Shown here: positions 1-8,623 of the stretch, piece by piece
Numbering within the stretch: position 1 is the stretch's first letter
Layout: each line of letters starts with the position of its first letter
Assembly: GCF_024746835.1 (NCBI RefSeq)
Contig: NZ_CP080531.1
Coordinates: forward strand, 6,282,001-6,346,000
Origin: Mesorhizobium sp. AR02
GTDB taxonomy: Bacteria > Pseudomonadota > Alphaproteobacteria > Rhizobiales > Rhizobiaceae
Length of the DNA: 64,000 nt
Direction: 5' to 3'
Made by a program: the position numbers and the translations under genes
Notes under the pieces: generated by a model
Told to the model about the DNA's origin: nothing
Database searches by the model: none
What the model saw: only the letters and a program-made list of their open reading frames with translations

Positions 1-495
1 GCCGTGTCCGACATCACCACCTGCATCCTCGACCGGCCGCGCCACGCCAAGCTGATCGATGCCGTGCGCGCCACCGGCGCCGCCATCCGGCTGATCGGTG
101 ACGGCGACGTCGCCGGCGTCATCCACACCACCGACCCGGAAGAAACCGGCATCGATATCTATCTCGGCACCGGCGGTGCGCCCGAGGGCGTGCTGGCCGC
201 GGCCGCACTGCGCTGCACTGGCGGCCAGATGCAGGGCCGGCTTCTGCTTGACACACCCGAGAAGATGGCCCGCGCGGCGAAGATGGGCATTTCCGATCCA
301 AAGCGAATCTACCATGCGGAAGACATGGCACGCGGCGACGTGCTGTTCGCGGCCACCGGCGTCACCGACGGCAACATGCTGGCCGGCGTCAAGTTCGGCC
401 GCACCACCATCACCACGCACACGATCGTGTTGCGCTCGTCGTCACGGACTGTGCGCGAGATCAAGGCCCGGCACCAGGATCTGGATAAGTTCTAG
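1..495 (+). CDS. glpX: Fructose-1,6-bisphosphatase class II (GlpX), C-terminal part
   Basis: The reading frame is open from the first base of the window, so this is the 3' end of a gene that begins upstream. The 164 visible codons match the C-terminal half of class II fructose-1,6-bisphosphatase, a cytoplasmic gluconeogenic enzyme that removes the 1-phosphate from fructose-1,6-bisphosphate. Seen directly: the glycine-rich stretch GTGGAPEGVLAAAALRC and the ending that carries GVTDGNMLAGV, both typical of the family. In rhizobia glpX is often next to recJ, which follows here after one small gene. The GTG at position 4 is not the true start; it lies inside the protein. The catalytic N-terminal residues are outside the window. 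Confidence 0.93.
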   Translation, partial: AVSDITTCILDRPRHAKLIDAVRATGAAIRLIGDGDVAGVIHTTDPEETGIDIYLGTGGAPEGVLAAAALRCTGGQMQGRLLLDTPEKMARAAKMGISDPKRIYHAEDMARGDVLFAATGVTDGNMLAGVKFGRTTITTHTIVLRSSSRTVREIKARHQDLDKF

Positions 496-568
496 ACCTG
501 CTTGCGAAGCCGCATCGCAGTCGTTAGCCATTGGCTGCATCTGAACCCTGGCCGCGCAAGGATTGACG

Positions 569-793
569 ATGAAAGCGTTCGACTGGCACGCGGATCCGAT
601 TTCGCGTGCCACGCCCATCACGAAATCCTATCGCAACACCCAGAATGTGCGCCGCTTTTTCACCCGCGAATGCGGCGATGCGTTCAGGTTCGATCGACCT
701 TTCATGGCCTGGCTCAAGGACGGTCGGGAAAAGACGATGGGGGATGCAGCCGACGAATGGATCCGGCGCCAGGCTGAAAAGCGGAAAGCGTAG
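569..793 (+). CDS. Small DUF6434-type protein
   Basis: A 74-residue protein, MKAFDWHADPISR at the start, basic at the C-terminus. The pattern FDWHADPI, then RNTQNVRRFF, then FMAWLKDG and MGDAADEWIRR is what I remember of the DUF6434 family, which has no established function and is sometimes linked to SAP-domain proteins. The ATG at 569 is chosen over the TTG six bases upstream because it is the standard codon and starts the conserved block. It lies between glpX and recJ on the same strand and could be cotranscribed with glpX. No membrane segment, signal peptide or catalytic motif is visible. Confidence 0.75.
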   Translation: MKAFDWHADPISRATPITKSYRNTQNVRRFFTRECGDAFRFDRPFMAWLKDGREKTMGDAADEWIRRQAEKRKA

Positions 794-858
794 TTTTTCT
801 TGAATTTTCCCGCGATGCCACCCGCCGCGAACCGCTTGGCTTTGCCCGCCTTTGGCCC

Positions 859-950
859 TGAAGCGCGTTGCGTTCACGCGACGCGCTTTAGGCTGTTGTT
901 TGTGCATGTCGTTGTCCCAAAACCGCTGCACACTTTTGGGCGACATGCAT
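859..950. repeat. Family A intergenic palindromic repeat, full copy
   Basis: Two consecutive hairpins. The first pairs AAGCGCGTTGCG with CGCGACGCGCTT around a four-base loop (one G-T pair). The second pairs GCATGTCG with CGACATGC, and inside it CCCAAAA with TTTTGGG, around the loop CCGCTGCACAC. Other copies are at 6083 (partial), 13411 and 45233. It lies just upstream of recJ and overlaps possible upstream start codons of that gene. Confidence 0.85.
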
Positions 951-983
951 TATCCTGCGGCCAACCATGAATTGGCAAAGCGC

Positions 984-2765
984 ATGACGGGCGAAAGGCG
1001 CCTCTTCCTCGATGTCAGGCAGTCGGCGACCGGTCTCTCCTGGGAGCATCGGCTGACCGAACGGCAGGACATGGTCGCGCTTGCCATCGCGCAAGGCCAC
1101 GGCGTGCCAGACATCGTCGCGCGCGTGCTTGCCGGACGCGGCGTTACCGCCGATGAGACCGAGCGCTTCCTCGATCCGACGATCCGCGACCTGTTGCCGA
1201 ATCCGGCCTCGCTGACCGACATGGACAAAGCCGCCACCCGCATCGCCGCGGCGGTGATGGCGAGGGAAAAGGTTGCGATCTTCGGCGATTACGATGTCGA
1301 CGGCGCCGCGTCGTCGGCCTTGCTGAAGCGGTTTCTGGCGCATTTCTCCATACCGTCGGAAATCTATATCCCGGATCGTATTTTCGAGGGCTATGGCCCC
1401 AATCCCGATGCCATGCGCGAACTCGTCTCGCGCGGCGCGACGCTGATCGTCACCGTCGATTGCGGCACCAACAGTGCCGTGTCCGTCGATGCGGCCAATG
1501 AAGCCGGCGCCGATGTCGTGGTGCTCGATCACCATCAGGTCGGCGGCGCGTTGCCGGCGGCAATTGCCGTCGTCAATCCAAACCGTGACGACGATCTTTC
1601 CGGGCAGGGGCATCTGTGTGCCGCCGGTGTTGTCTTCCTCACCCTGGTGCAGACCGCAAAAGTCCTGCGTGGCCTGAGCGATGTCGCGCCGCCCGACCTG
1701 CTTTCGCTGCTTGATCTCGTCGCGCTCGCCACCGTTTGCGACGTGGTGCCGCTCACCGGCGTCAACCGCGCCTTCGTCGTCAAAGGGCTGCAAGTGGCGC
1801 GCCAGCAAAAGAATGAGGGGCTGGCCGCATTGGCGCGGGTGTCGCGCATCGGCGAGCCGATCAGCACCTTCCATCTCGCCTATCTGATCGGACCGCGCAT
1901 CAATGCCGGCGGCCGCATCGGCGATGCGGCGCTTGGCAGCCGGCTGCTTGCGACGGACGACCCGGTCGAGGCGCGGACCATCGCCGAGACGCTTGACCGG
2001 CTGAACCAGGAACGGCAACAGATGGAGCAGGAGATGCTGGCCGCGGCGCGTGCCGAGGCGGATGCCGAGCTTGCCGGTGGTAACGGCCCGGCGATCGTCG
2101 TCACCGCCAGCAACAATTGGCATCCCGGCATTGTCGGCCTGCTCGCCTCGAGGCTGAAGGATCATGCGCGTCGGCCGGCTTTCGCCATCGCCTTCAATTC
2201 CGTGGGCATCGGTACCGGTTCGGGCCGTTCGGTTTCGGGTTTCGATCTCGGCCGGCTGGTGCGCGAGGCCGCCGATGCCGGGCTGATCGTCAAGGGCGGC
2301 GGTCATGGCATGGCGGCCGGCATTACCGTGGAGCGCGCGAGGCTCGGCGAACTCAGGGCGTTTTTCGAGGAGCGGGCGGCCGCCGACGTGTTTCGGCTGC
2401 AGGACGAGGAAAGCCTGGCGATTGACGGCGCGCTTGCGGCCGAAGGCGCGACGCTCAGCCTGCTCGATGCGCTCGAAAAGGCCGGCCCCTTCGGCGCCGG
2501 CCACGTTGCACCGGTTTTCGTGCTGCCGCGCCATCGGCTGGCCGACGCCCGGCCGGTCGGCACCAACCACATCCGCTGCGAATTGCAGTCGGACAGCGGG
2601 GGCCGTATCCAGGCGATCGCCTTTCGTGCCGTCGACACCGCTCTTGGCGAATTCCTGTTCAAGAACCGCGGCAAGACCGTGCATGTCGCCGGCTCGCTGT
2701 CGGGCAATTACTGGAACGGCAACCGCACGGTGCAATTTCGCATTGTCGATGCGGCGAGGGCGTAG
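984..2765 (+). CDS. recJ: Single-stranded-DNA-specific exonuclease RecJ
   Basis: RecJ is a cytoplasmic 5'-3' single-strand DNA exonuclease used in recombinational and mismatch repair. The 593-residue protein shows the DHH-family motifs in order: IFGDYDVDGAASS, then VTVDCGTN, then the DHH triad at residues 182-184 (LDHHQVGG), GPRINAGGRIGDA, and the DHHA1 motif GGGHGMAAGI, followed by the C-terminal OB-fold region. I start at the ATG at 984 (MTGERRLFLDVRQ). The in-frame ATG at 945 and the start at 852 lie inside or across the family A repeat, so they are unlikely to be coding. The length fits the family. Confidence 0.95.
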   Translation: MTGERRLFLDVRQSATGLSWEHRLTERQDMVALAIAQGHGVPDIVARVLAGRGVTADETERFLDPTIRDLLPNPASLTDMDKAATRIAAAVMAREKVAIFGDYDVDGAASSALLKRFLAHFSIPSEIYIPDRIFEGYGPNPDAMRELVSRGATLIVTVDCGTNSAVSVDAANEAGADVVVLDHHQVGGALPAAIAVVNPNRDDDLSGQGHLCAAGVVFLTLVQTAKVLRGLSDVAPPDLLSLLDLVALATVCDVVPLTGVNRAFVVKGLQVARQQKNEGLAALARVSRIGEPISTFHLAYLIGPRINAGGRIGDAALGSRLLATDDPVEARTIAETLDRLNQERQQMEQEMLAAARAEADAELAGGNGPAIVVTASNNWHPGIVGLLASRLKDHARRPAFAIAFNSVGIGTGSGRSVSGFDLGRLVREAADAGLIVKGGGHGMAAGITVERARLGELRAFFEERAAADVFRLQDEESLAIDGALAAEGATLSLLDALEKAGPFGAGHVAPVFVLPRHRLADARPVGTNHIRCELQSDSGGRIQAIAFRAVDTALGEFLFKNRGKTVHVAGSLSGNYWNGNRTVQFRIVDAARA

Positions 2766-2775
2766 CCGCCTGAAG

Positions 2776-3342
2776 CTACGCAGCCTGGCCGGCCGGCACA
2801 TAACGCAGCAGTGTCACGTCTTGGGGAAGGCTCTCCGCGCCAAGCGGCCTCAACGCCAACGACAGGCCGGACTGGAAGTATGGCTTGCCGCCACCCAGCA
2901 CCACAGGATGCATATAGAGCCGGTATTCGTCGATGAGCCCGGCTCGTGCCAGACAGGCGGCAAGATCAGCGCCGCCGAGGATGACGAGGCCATCCGTCTC
3001 CGTCCTGAGAGATTTCACCGTGGCCAAGGCGTCGCTCTCGACCAGCCGGGCATTGTGCCCGACCTGGCGCAGCGTGGTCGAGAAGACGATCTTCGGCGTA
3101 TCTCGCCAGGCATGGGCAAAGTCCCGCTCTACCTCGGTGGCGCCGGTCTCGCGGTCAGGGCTGTCCCAGAAGCGCATCGTCTCATACATCCGCCGTCCTG
3201 CAAGAACGACCGATGCCTGCCTCATCATGTCGTTGAAGTGCTGGTGCAGCTCCGTCTCGGGCACCGGCAAGCCAATGTCCCCGTCCGGCCCGGCGATGTA
3301 GCCATCCAAAGACGTCAGCATGGAATAGACGATTTTGGCCAT
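2776..3342 (-). CDS. Dihydrofolate reductase family protein (RibD C-terminal domain)
   Basis: A 188-residue protein starting MAKIVYSMLTSLDGYIAGPDG, a typical opening for the RibD_C/dihydrofolate-reductase-like family. Members bind NADPH and reduce various small molecules; many are of unknown substrate. Other visible family features are VVLAGRRMYETM, the GLVILGGADLA glycine-rich strand and the ending MHPVVLGGGKPYF. The ATG at 3342 is preceded by GGAGG at good spacing, so I prefer it to the upstream in-frame ATG at 3390. It converges with recJ, separated by only about 10 bases. It is probably a stand-alone gene; neither a riboflavin-synthesis role nor a true DHFR role is supported by context. 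Confidence 0.85.
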   Translation of the reverse strand: MAKIVYSMLTSLDGYIAGPDGDIGLPVPETELHQHFNDMMRQASVVLAGRRMYETMRFWDSPDRETGATEVERDFAHAWRDTPKIVFSTTLRQVGHNARLVESDALATVKSLRTETDGLVILGGADLAACLARAGLIDEYRLYMHPVVLGGGKPYFQSGLSLALRPLGAESLPQDVTLLRYVPAGQAA

Positions 3343-3446
3343 CGGTGTGCCTCCGCTCAATCTGATGTAAACGAGCATAACCAATTGCATTTTGCAATCA
3401 GTTTATCGCAAAGGCATGGTCAGCATGGCTCCGTTGTTGGGACGGC

Positions 3447-4394
3447 CTATGATCGAATTTGCTTTCGAAACTCGCCCGGCGCCATTCCGGTCGTTTTGGA
3501 AAAAGTGCGACTGAACGAAGCGACATCCTGGTAGCCTACGCGATAGCAGATTTCCGCAATGCTGAGCTTCGTTGCCTCAAGCAGCGACCTCGCCATTTCA
3601 AGCCGTTTTTCCTGGATCCATTTTCCCGGCGTCGTCTTCAACTCACTGGCAAATCTGCGGGACAGCGTTCGCGCAGACAGGCCAAGCCCCGCCGCCAGAA
3701 CGTTCAAATCGATTTCCCGTATCTTGTTTTCGGCGAGTTCACGCAGTTTGCTCTCCAGCGGATTGGGCTCCTTCGGAGGTTCTTCGAGAGGAAATTCGTA
3801 AGGGCTCTGAAATTTGCGCGAGGGTGGAAGAACGAGGAGCTTTCGAACGATCCGTTCCTCCTTCGCGAAGCCCAAATCGACCAGCAAGGCTTTGGCGAGT
3901 TCCAGCCCGGAAAATCCGCCGCCGCAGGTGTAGAGGCGACCATCGCGGACAAGCATGCGGGAAGAATCCCATTCAACTTGCGGAAATCGGCTGATGACGT
4001 GGGACTTCAGCCACCAGGATATCGTCGCACGTTTGCCGTCCAACAGGCCCGTGTCGGCGAGCAGATAGCATGCGCCGCAGTGTGCCGCGATGATTGCTTC
4101 CTGTTGTCGCGCAAGTGCGATCAGCGGCTTCGAGTGTTCGCTCTCCTGCTCAAGCGAGCGCAGAAGCTCGGGAATCTCGACACCCGGCATCGCGATGAGA
4201 ATCAACACGTCCATTTTCCGGGACGGTTGCGGCTTCGTGGGAAAGGAAATTCCGGTCGTCGACGTCGCCGGTGATGCCCTGGAAACGAACTCGCATGAAA
4301 GAACCTGTGAGCCGCAGACGTCATTCACGAGCTGGAACATTTCGGCCAGCGTCGAGACAACCGCCGAATAGAAATCGGCCGGCAGCCAGATCAC
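3447..4394 (-). CDS. GlxA-type AraC family transcriptional regulator
   Basis: A 315-residue regulator with two parts: residues about 1-195 form a DJ-1/PfpI-like (class I glutamine amidotransferase fold) sensor domain, and about 215-312 an AraC-type double helix-turn-helix. Seen: AAHCGACYLLADTGLLDGKRAT, typical of the GlxA sensor half, and in the C-terminal half LSARTLSRRF plus IAEICYRVGYQDVASFSRTF, the recognition-helix signature. The start MIWLPADFYSAVV is at 4394. It faces the MFS exporter gene across about 170 bases, so it probably controls that exporter; this is inference from divergent layout. The inducer is unknown. Confidence 0.9.
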   Translation of the reverse strand: MIWLPADFYSAVVSTLAEMFQLVNDVCGSQVLSCEFVSRASPATSTTGISFPTKPQPSRKMDVLILIAMPGVEIPELLRSLEQESEHSKPLIALARQQEAIIAAHCGACYLLADTGLLDGKRATISWWLKSHVISRFPQVEWDSSRMLVRDGRLYTCGGGFSGLELAKALLVDLGFAKEERIVRKLLVLPPSRKFQSPYEFPLEEPPKEPNPLESKLRELAENKIREIDLNVLAAGLGLSARTLSRRFASELKTTPGKWIQEKRLEMARSLLEATKLSIAEICYRVGYQDVASFSRTFSKTTGMAPGEFRKQIRS

Positions 4395-4568
4395 GACATG
4401 GATGCATTCGCGGCACTCCCCGGTATCGTTTTTCGCCGGATGGCAAGTTTAGCACAATCTTTGTCAAAAATGCCAATTCCGAAAAGAACACGGCGTCTCC
4501 AGCATAGGCCATATGCGCACCTCGCTGACCAAGAGCGGGCTGCGGAACCCATGGCTGGAAGATTGAAA

Positions 4569-6059
4569 ATGCAGAAATCGCTGAATCAAATCGATGCGGG
4601 CGCATTGAGCACACCGGGCTCAAATGTCGTCGCACAACCGCCACGCTGGTCCGGGCTCAGGCTCGCGCTGCTGGCATTCGCGCAGTTCATAATCGCGATC
4701 GACTACAACATCGTCTATGTCGCCCTGCCGGATATCGGCCGGGATGTCGGCTTTACCACCCAGTCGCTGCAATGGGTGGTAAGCGCTTACGCCGTGGCCT
4801 TTGGCGGTTTTCTCTTGCTTGGCGGCCGAGCCGCTGACCGGCTTGGCCCGCGGCGCATGTTCATCCTGGCGCTCGTGCTCTATGGCGTTTCGTCCTTTGC
4901 AGGTGGATTTGCGCCCGACGCGCTCACGCTGGTGGTCGCTCGGGCAGTTCAGGGCCTGGGCGGGGCGCTTCTCTTTCCCGCAACACTGGCGCTGATCAAC
5001 ACGAGCTTCGCGGAAGGTGCCGAACGCAACCGGGCGCTCGCGGTCTGGGGTGCGACGGGAAGCGGCGGTCTGGCGGCCGGTGCGATCATCGGGGGCGTCC
5101 TGACCAATGGCTGGGGGTGGCAAGCGGTCTTCTTCTTCACCGTTCCGCTGGCTTTGGGCGCTGCCCTGATCGCCGCGCCGGCGCTGCTGGCGCCCGATCC
5201 GGTGGGCAAAGGCCAGAGGCGGGGTTTCGATCTTCTGGGCGCGCTGGTTGTGACGGCAGCCGCGACGTTGCTGGTGTTCGGCTTGGCCAGCGGGCCTGAA
5301 GCGGGTTGGACTACGGCTCGCAGCGCCGGATCGCTTGTGGTTGGCGTGCTGCTGCTCTGTGCTTTCATTCTCATCGAGAAACGCGTGCGCGATCCGCTCG
5401 CGCCGTTGCGGCTGTTTGCCAATCGCAGCCTCGTCACGGCCATGAGTGTCAGTTTCTTTCATCACATGGCGCTGAGTTCCGGTTACTACCTTCTCACGAC
5501 CTATTTTCAGAATCTGCTCGGTTACAATGCACTCGCGGCCGGCCTGGCATTCGTTCCGCTCGGTGTGCTGGCGATGATCGGTGGCGGGAAGGGCGCGGCA
5601 CTGCTGCTCAACAATTGGGGGACACGCGCCACGATGTTCGCCGGCATGCTCATCTATGGGGTCGGGCTGGTGGCGATCGCTCTCGCCCTGTCGCCAGGCG
5701 GTTCGTATTGGGCCGTGCTGCCCGGCATCCTCATCTATGGTTTTGGTGGTGGCATCGCCTTTACCACGCTGTTTGTAGCCGCCGCTTCCGGAGTTGCCGC
5801 CAACGAACAGGGCGTGGCGTCGGCGCTGGGCTCGACCTCCCTGCAGATCGGCGCGGCATTGGGTCTGGCCGCCAGTCTTGTCGTCGCCAATGTCGGTTTG
5901 GGTGGCGAGGCAGCCAGCGCAACGGATGTCGTCAATGGATTGCGTATGGCGGGATTGTTCGCCGCCGCCGCGGTCTTCCTTGGCGCGGTCCTGGCTCTGA
6001 TGCTGAAGCAGAATCCGGGGATACCCCAGGATGCCGCCACCACTGCCGAAGCTGCGTGA
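4569..6059 (+). CDS. MFS drug-efflux transporter, DHA2 (14-TM, EmrB/QacA-like)
   Basis: A 496-residue inner-membrane protein with about fourteen hydrophobic segments. After a short hydrophilic N-terminus the first membrane helix holds FIIAIDYNIVYVALPDIG, the motif D1-like signature of the 14-TM drug:H+ antiporters (usually LD.TIVNVALP); the motif A-like GGRAADRLGPRRMF and the motif C-like GPxxGG equivalent GAIIGGVLTNGWGWQAVFF follow. I start at the ATG at 4569, which has GGAAG about seven bases upstream; an in-frame ATG at 4551 is possible and the longer frame to 4398 is unlikely. Divergent from the AraC-family gene. The substrate is not predictable; these proteins usually export toxic organic compounds. 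Confidence 0.9.
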   Translation: MQKSLNQIDAGALSTPGSNVVAQPPRWSGLRLALLAFAQFIIAIDYNIVYVALPDIGRDVGFTTQSLQWVVSAYAVAFGGFLLLGGRAADRLGPRRMFILALVLYGVSSFAGGFAPDALTLVVARAVQGLGGALLFPATLALINTSFAEGAERNRALAVWGATGSGGLAAGAIIGGVLTNGWGWQAVFFFTVPLALGAALIAAPALLAPDPVGKGQRRGFDLLGALVVTAAATLLVFGLASGPEAGWTTARSAGSLVVGVLLLCAFILIEKRVRDPLAPLRLFANRSLVTAMSVSFFHHMALSSGYYLLTTYFQNLLGYNALAAGLAFVPLGVLAMIGGGKGAALLLNNWGTRATMFAGMLIYGVGLVAIALALSPGGSYWAVLPGILIYGFGGGIAFTTLFVAAASGVAANEQGVASALGSTSLQIGAALGLAASLVVANVGLGGEAASATDVVNGLRMAGLFAAAAVFLGAVLALMLKQNPGIPQDAATTAEAA

Positions 6060-6082
6060 TCAGTCCTCGGTCATGGGTGGTT

Positions 6083-6130
6083 TGAAGCGCGTCGCGTGGA
6101 GTCGACGCGCTTCAGGTGTTTGCATGCATT
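6083..6130. repeat. Family A repeat, partial copy (first hairpin only)
   Basis: The stem TGAAGCGCGTCG pairs with CGACGCGCTTCA around a short loop, matching the first hairpin of the copy at 859. It is followed by a degenerate TTTGCATGCATTTGG in place of the second hairpin. It sits between the MFS gene and the convergent phospholipase gene, where it could also act as a bidirectional transcript end. Confidence 0.7.
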
Positions 6131-6142
6131 TGGCGAAATGTG

Positions 6143-7117
6143 TCAGGCGAGAACGGTCTGCAGCCGGCTCAGTTCGCCGATCTGGGCCATCGTCGCCTGG
6201 TAGCCGAGCTGGATTGCCTCGTCGGCACGATGGAATTCGGTAAGGCCGATATGGCTAAGCTTGGGCTGCAGCGACATGTCGGGCGGATCGCCGGCAAGCC
6301 TGGCGCGCGAAATGCGGTCCTGGATGATGTTGAAGGCCTCGACCATGACGCCGGTGATGCCGAGGCGTGTCTGATGCGAATGGTGCTCGGCGTCGACACG
6401 GCCGGCGCGCGGCGCGTCCTTTTCGACAACCAATTCGCCGGCGCTGTGCTTTATAACGGCGGCGCGGCCGAACAGATCGTAGTGGAGGTTGACCGCCACG
6501 ACGAGCGGCTGCTCGTAGGCGCGGCAGACCGAAACCGGTACCGGATTGACCAGCGCGCCGTCGACCAGCACGCGGCCGTTGCAATTCACCGGCTCGAACA
6601 CGCCAGGCAGTGCGTAGGATGCGCGCATGGCCGTGATCATCGAGCCGCTCGACAGCCAGATCTCGTGACCGGTGCGGATTTCCGATGCGACGCAGACGAA
6701 TGGCTTGGGCAGGTCCTCGAATCGGACGCCGGCCACATGCTCGCGCAGACGCGCATCCAGTTTCATGCCGCCGAACAGGCCGCTGCCGCGCAGATTGAGA
6801 TCGAGTAGGCCGAAGATGCGCCGCTTGGTGAGGCTGCGGGCAAACTCTTCCAGCTCATCCAGTTTGCCGGCGAGATAACAGCCGCCGACCAGCGCGCCGA
6901 TCGAGGTGCCGGCGATCATCGAAACTTCGATGCCGGCTTCATCGAGCGCGCGCAGCACGCCGATATGGGCCCAACCTCGGGCGCAACCGCCGCCCAGGGC
7001 GAGCGAAATTCCTGTCTTCCTGGGAGATTTCGTTTCGGACGCGCCGCCGGAAGAGGTCAGGCCGTTGGCCTCCCTGACATCTGGTCTGCTACGCAATGAC
7101 GCCCACTCGAGCATCAT
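6143..7117 (-). CDS. Patatin-like phospholipase (RssA type)
   Basis: A 324-residue member of the bacterial patatin family, which are serine acyl hydrolases with a Ser-Asp dyad. Seen: the oxyanion-hole loop GGGCARGWAHIG at residues 42-53, the nucleophile elbow GTSIGA with Ser72, and the DGA motif with Asp186 (RVLVDGALVNP). All three key elements are present, so activity is expected. The N-terminal 35 residues are hydrophilic and lack a signal peptide, suggesting a cytoplasmic or membrane-associated enzyme. The C-terminal 90 residues hold no known domain that I can identify. Physiological substrate is unknown. The gene is followed on the same strand by the end of the MFS gene in convergent orientation. 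Confidence 0.9.
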   Translation of the reverse strand: MMLEWASLRSRPDVREANGLTSSGGASETKSPRKTGISLALGGGCARGWAHIGVLRALDEAGIEVSMIAGTSIGALVGGCYLAGKLDELEEFARSLTKRRIFGLLDLNLRGSGLFGGMKLDARLREHVAGVRFEDLPKPFVCVASEIRTGHEIWLSSGSMITAMRASYALPGVFEPVNCNGRVLVDGALVNPVPVSVCRAYEQPLVVAVNLHYDLFGRAAVIKHSAGELVVEKDAPRAGRVDAEHHSHQTRLGITGVMVEAFNIIQDRISRARLAGDPPDMSLQPKLSHIGLTEFHRADEAIQLGYQATMAQIGELSRLQTVLA

Positions 7118-7198
7118 GATCTCCCTTGTCCCAAGGCTAATATACGGACGGGCCGTATCGAAATGGTGAATCTGTGTGGTTGGTGTGAGGCAGAAGGT

Positions 7199-7660
7199 TC
7201 AAGACGATGGCTTCCGATACGTGATTTCCGCATCGAACAGCGGCTTGCTGCCGTCGTCGGCAAGCGTCCTCTTGCCGTCGATCAGCCCCACCGTCCGATA
7301 AAAGCATGAACGCCGGCCCGTGTGACAGGTTGCGTCGTGGCCCAACACTTTCACACGCAGCCACAATGCGTCCTGGTCGCAGTCGGTCCGCATCTCGACG
7401 ACGTGCTGGAAATTGCCGGAGGTTTCCCCCTTTTTCCAAAGCGCGTTGCGCGAGCGCGACCAGTAGTGGGCGATGCCTGTCTCCAGAGTCAGCGCCAGTG
7501 CTTGCGCATTCATATGCGCGACCATCAACAGCATGCCGTCTTCGGTATCGGTGACGACGACGGTGAGAAGGCCGGCGGCGTCGAAGCGCGGTGAGAATAC
7601 CGCGCCTTCCTCCAGGGCCTTCTTGTCTGATGGAGCTTTCGGAAATTCCAGTGCCGACAT
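7199..7660 (-). CDS. hisI: Phosphoribosyl-AMP cyclohydrolase HisI
   Basis: HisI opens the adenine ring of phosphoribosyl-AMP in the third step of histidine synthesis. The 153-residue protein shows the diagnostic block [19 protein letters not shown], then the metal-binding [10 protein letters not shown] and [10 protein letters not shown], so the zinc cysteines are present. It is the stand-alone form, not fused to HisE, as usual in alphaproteobacteria. I start at the ATG at 7660 ([10 protein letters not shown]), with AGGAAG about eleven bases upstream. The ATG at 7687 and longer frames are rejected because they lie within a family C repeat at 7685-7727. It lies just downstream of folE on the same strand. 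Confidence 0.95.
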   Translation of the reverse strand: MSALEFPKAPSDKKALEEGAVFSPRFDAAGLLTVVVTDTEDGMLLMVAHMNAQALALTLETGIAHYWSRSRNALWKKGETSGNFQHVVEMRTDCDQDALWLRVKVLGHDATCHTGRRSCFYRTVGLIDGKRTLADDGSKPLFDAEITYRKPSS

Positions 7661-7684
7661 CGCCGGTGTATCTTCCTGTTTGAC

Positions 7685-7727
7685 CATGATCTTATCCGAA
7701 AACCGGTCCCTGTTTTTCGGGATCATG
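7685..7727. repeat. Family C intergenic palindromic repeat
   Basis: CATGATC at the left end pairs with GATCATG at the right end, and inside it CCGAAAA pairs with TTTTCGG around a loop that begins CCGGT. I recognise this as the widespread rhizobial CATGATC...CCGAAAACCGGT...TTTTCGGGATCATG element. It lies between folE and hisI, so it is probably transcribed in a folE-hisI message and could modulate or end it. Confidence 0.8.
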
Positions 7728-7750
7728 GCCTAGCGATATCGGCCTAGACG

Positions 7751-8383
7751 TTACGCCCCGCCGCGCACCATGGTGACAAAACGAACCTGCTCCTCGGGCA
7801 TATCCTTGAAGACGCCAGTGAAGGTGGAGGTGAGCGTGGTGGATCCTTGCTTGCGGATGCCGCGCATGGCCATGCACATGTGCTCGGCCTCGATCATGAC
7901 GGCGACGCCGCGAGGGTTGAGCACATCCTGGATGACGCCGGCGATCTGTGCGGTCAGCGCTTCCTGCGTCTGCAGGCGATGGGCAAAGATATCGACGACG
8001 CGGGCGATCTTGGACAGGCCGACGACCTTGCCATCCGGCAGATAGCCGACATGCGCCTTGCCGATGATCGGCACCATGTGGTGCTCGCAATGCGAATGGA
8101 ACTGAATATCCTTGACGATGACGAGATCGTCGTAGCCGGCGACCTCCTCGAAGGTGCGGCCGAGTTCCTCCGCCGGGCACATGTCGTAGCCACCGAACAT
8201 TTCGCGGTAGGCCTTGGCCACGCGCTTGGGCGTATCGATCAGCCCCTCGCGGTCCGGATTGTCGCCGGTCCAGCGCAGCAATGTGCGCACGGCAGCCTCG
8301 ACTTCAGCTTCGCTCGGCCGGTCGGTGACCGGCTTTTCCATGTAGGCGGCTTGGGGCATGAGTTTCTTGATGACGGCATCCAT
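7751..8383 (-). CDS. folE: GTP cyclohydrolase I, FolE type 1
   Basis: FolE converts GTP to dihydroneopterin triphosphate, the first step of folate synthesis. The 210-residue protein carries the zinc-site motif [19 protein letters not shown] and the second block [18 protein letters not shown], then [17 protein letters not shown] with the remaining zinc cysteine. Length and motifs are standard. The ATG at 8383 has GGGAG upstream. The 5' untranslated region contains a small perfect hairpin at 8401-8420 (GTTCCTC with GAGGAAC) whose role is unknown. The gene is divergent from the Fe-S scaffold gene at 8624 and followed by hisI. Confidence 0.95.
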   Translation of the reverse strand: MDAVIKKLMPQAAYMEKPVTDRPSEAEVEAAVRTLLRWTGDNPDREGLIDTPKRVAKAYREMFGGYDMCPAEELGRTFEEVAGYDDLVIVKDIQFHSHCEHHMVPIIGKAHVGYLPDGKVVGLSKIARVVDIFAHRLQTQEALTAQIAGVIQDVLNPRGVAVMIEAEHMCMAMRGIRKQGSTTLTSTFTGVFKDMPEEQVRFVTMVRGGA

Positions 8384-8520
8384 AAAAGGCGTCTCCCGTA
8401 GTTCCTCTCCAGGGAGGAACGAGTTGAACGGACCACGACCTTTCGGTGTCGGAAACTCGCCCCGTTTCCAGCCCCGTAAGCGGCGTGAACTTCCCGGCCA
8501 GGACAGTGACGCTCATCGCC

Positions 8521-8549
8521 TTGTCGTTACCGGACTGCCCGCATTATAT
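8521..8549 (+). promoter_or_regulatory. Predicted sigma-70 promoter for the Fe-S scaffold gene
   Basis: TTGTCG at 8521-8526 and TTATAT at 8544-8549 are separated by exactly 17 bases, a close match to the -35/-10 consensus. They lie about 75 bases before the ATG at 8624 and read toward it. Confidence 0.5.
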
Positions 8550-8623
8550 AAGACCGCAGCGAGCGAAAGGAAGACGCAGCAGCGGCAATCGCTGTTCGCT
8601 TGGCGGCGACGGATTGGAAAATA

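Noticed and set aside
888..2801. A 637-codon open frame antisense to recJ
   Set aside because: High-GC coding DNA often leaves long antisense frames. The sense frame has clear RecJ motifs, and the antisense translation has no recognisable domain.
7661..7726. N-terminal extension of HisI (MIPKNRDRF and MVKQED starts)
   Set aside because: These codons lie in or next to a palindromic repeat, whereas MSALEF matches the family start.
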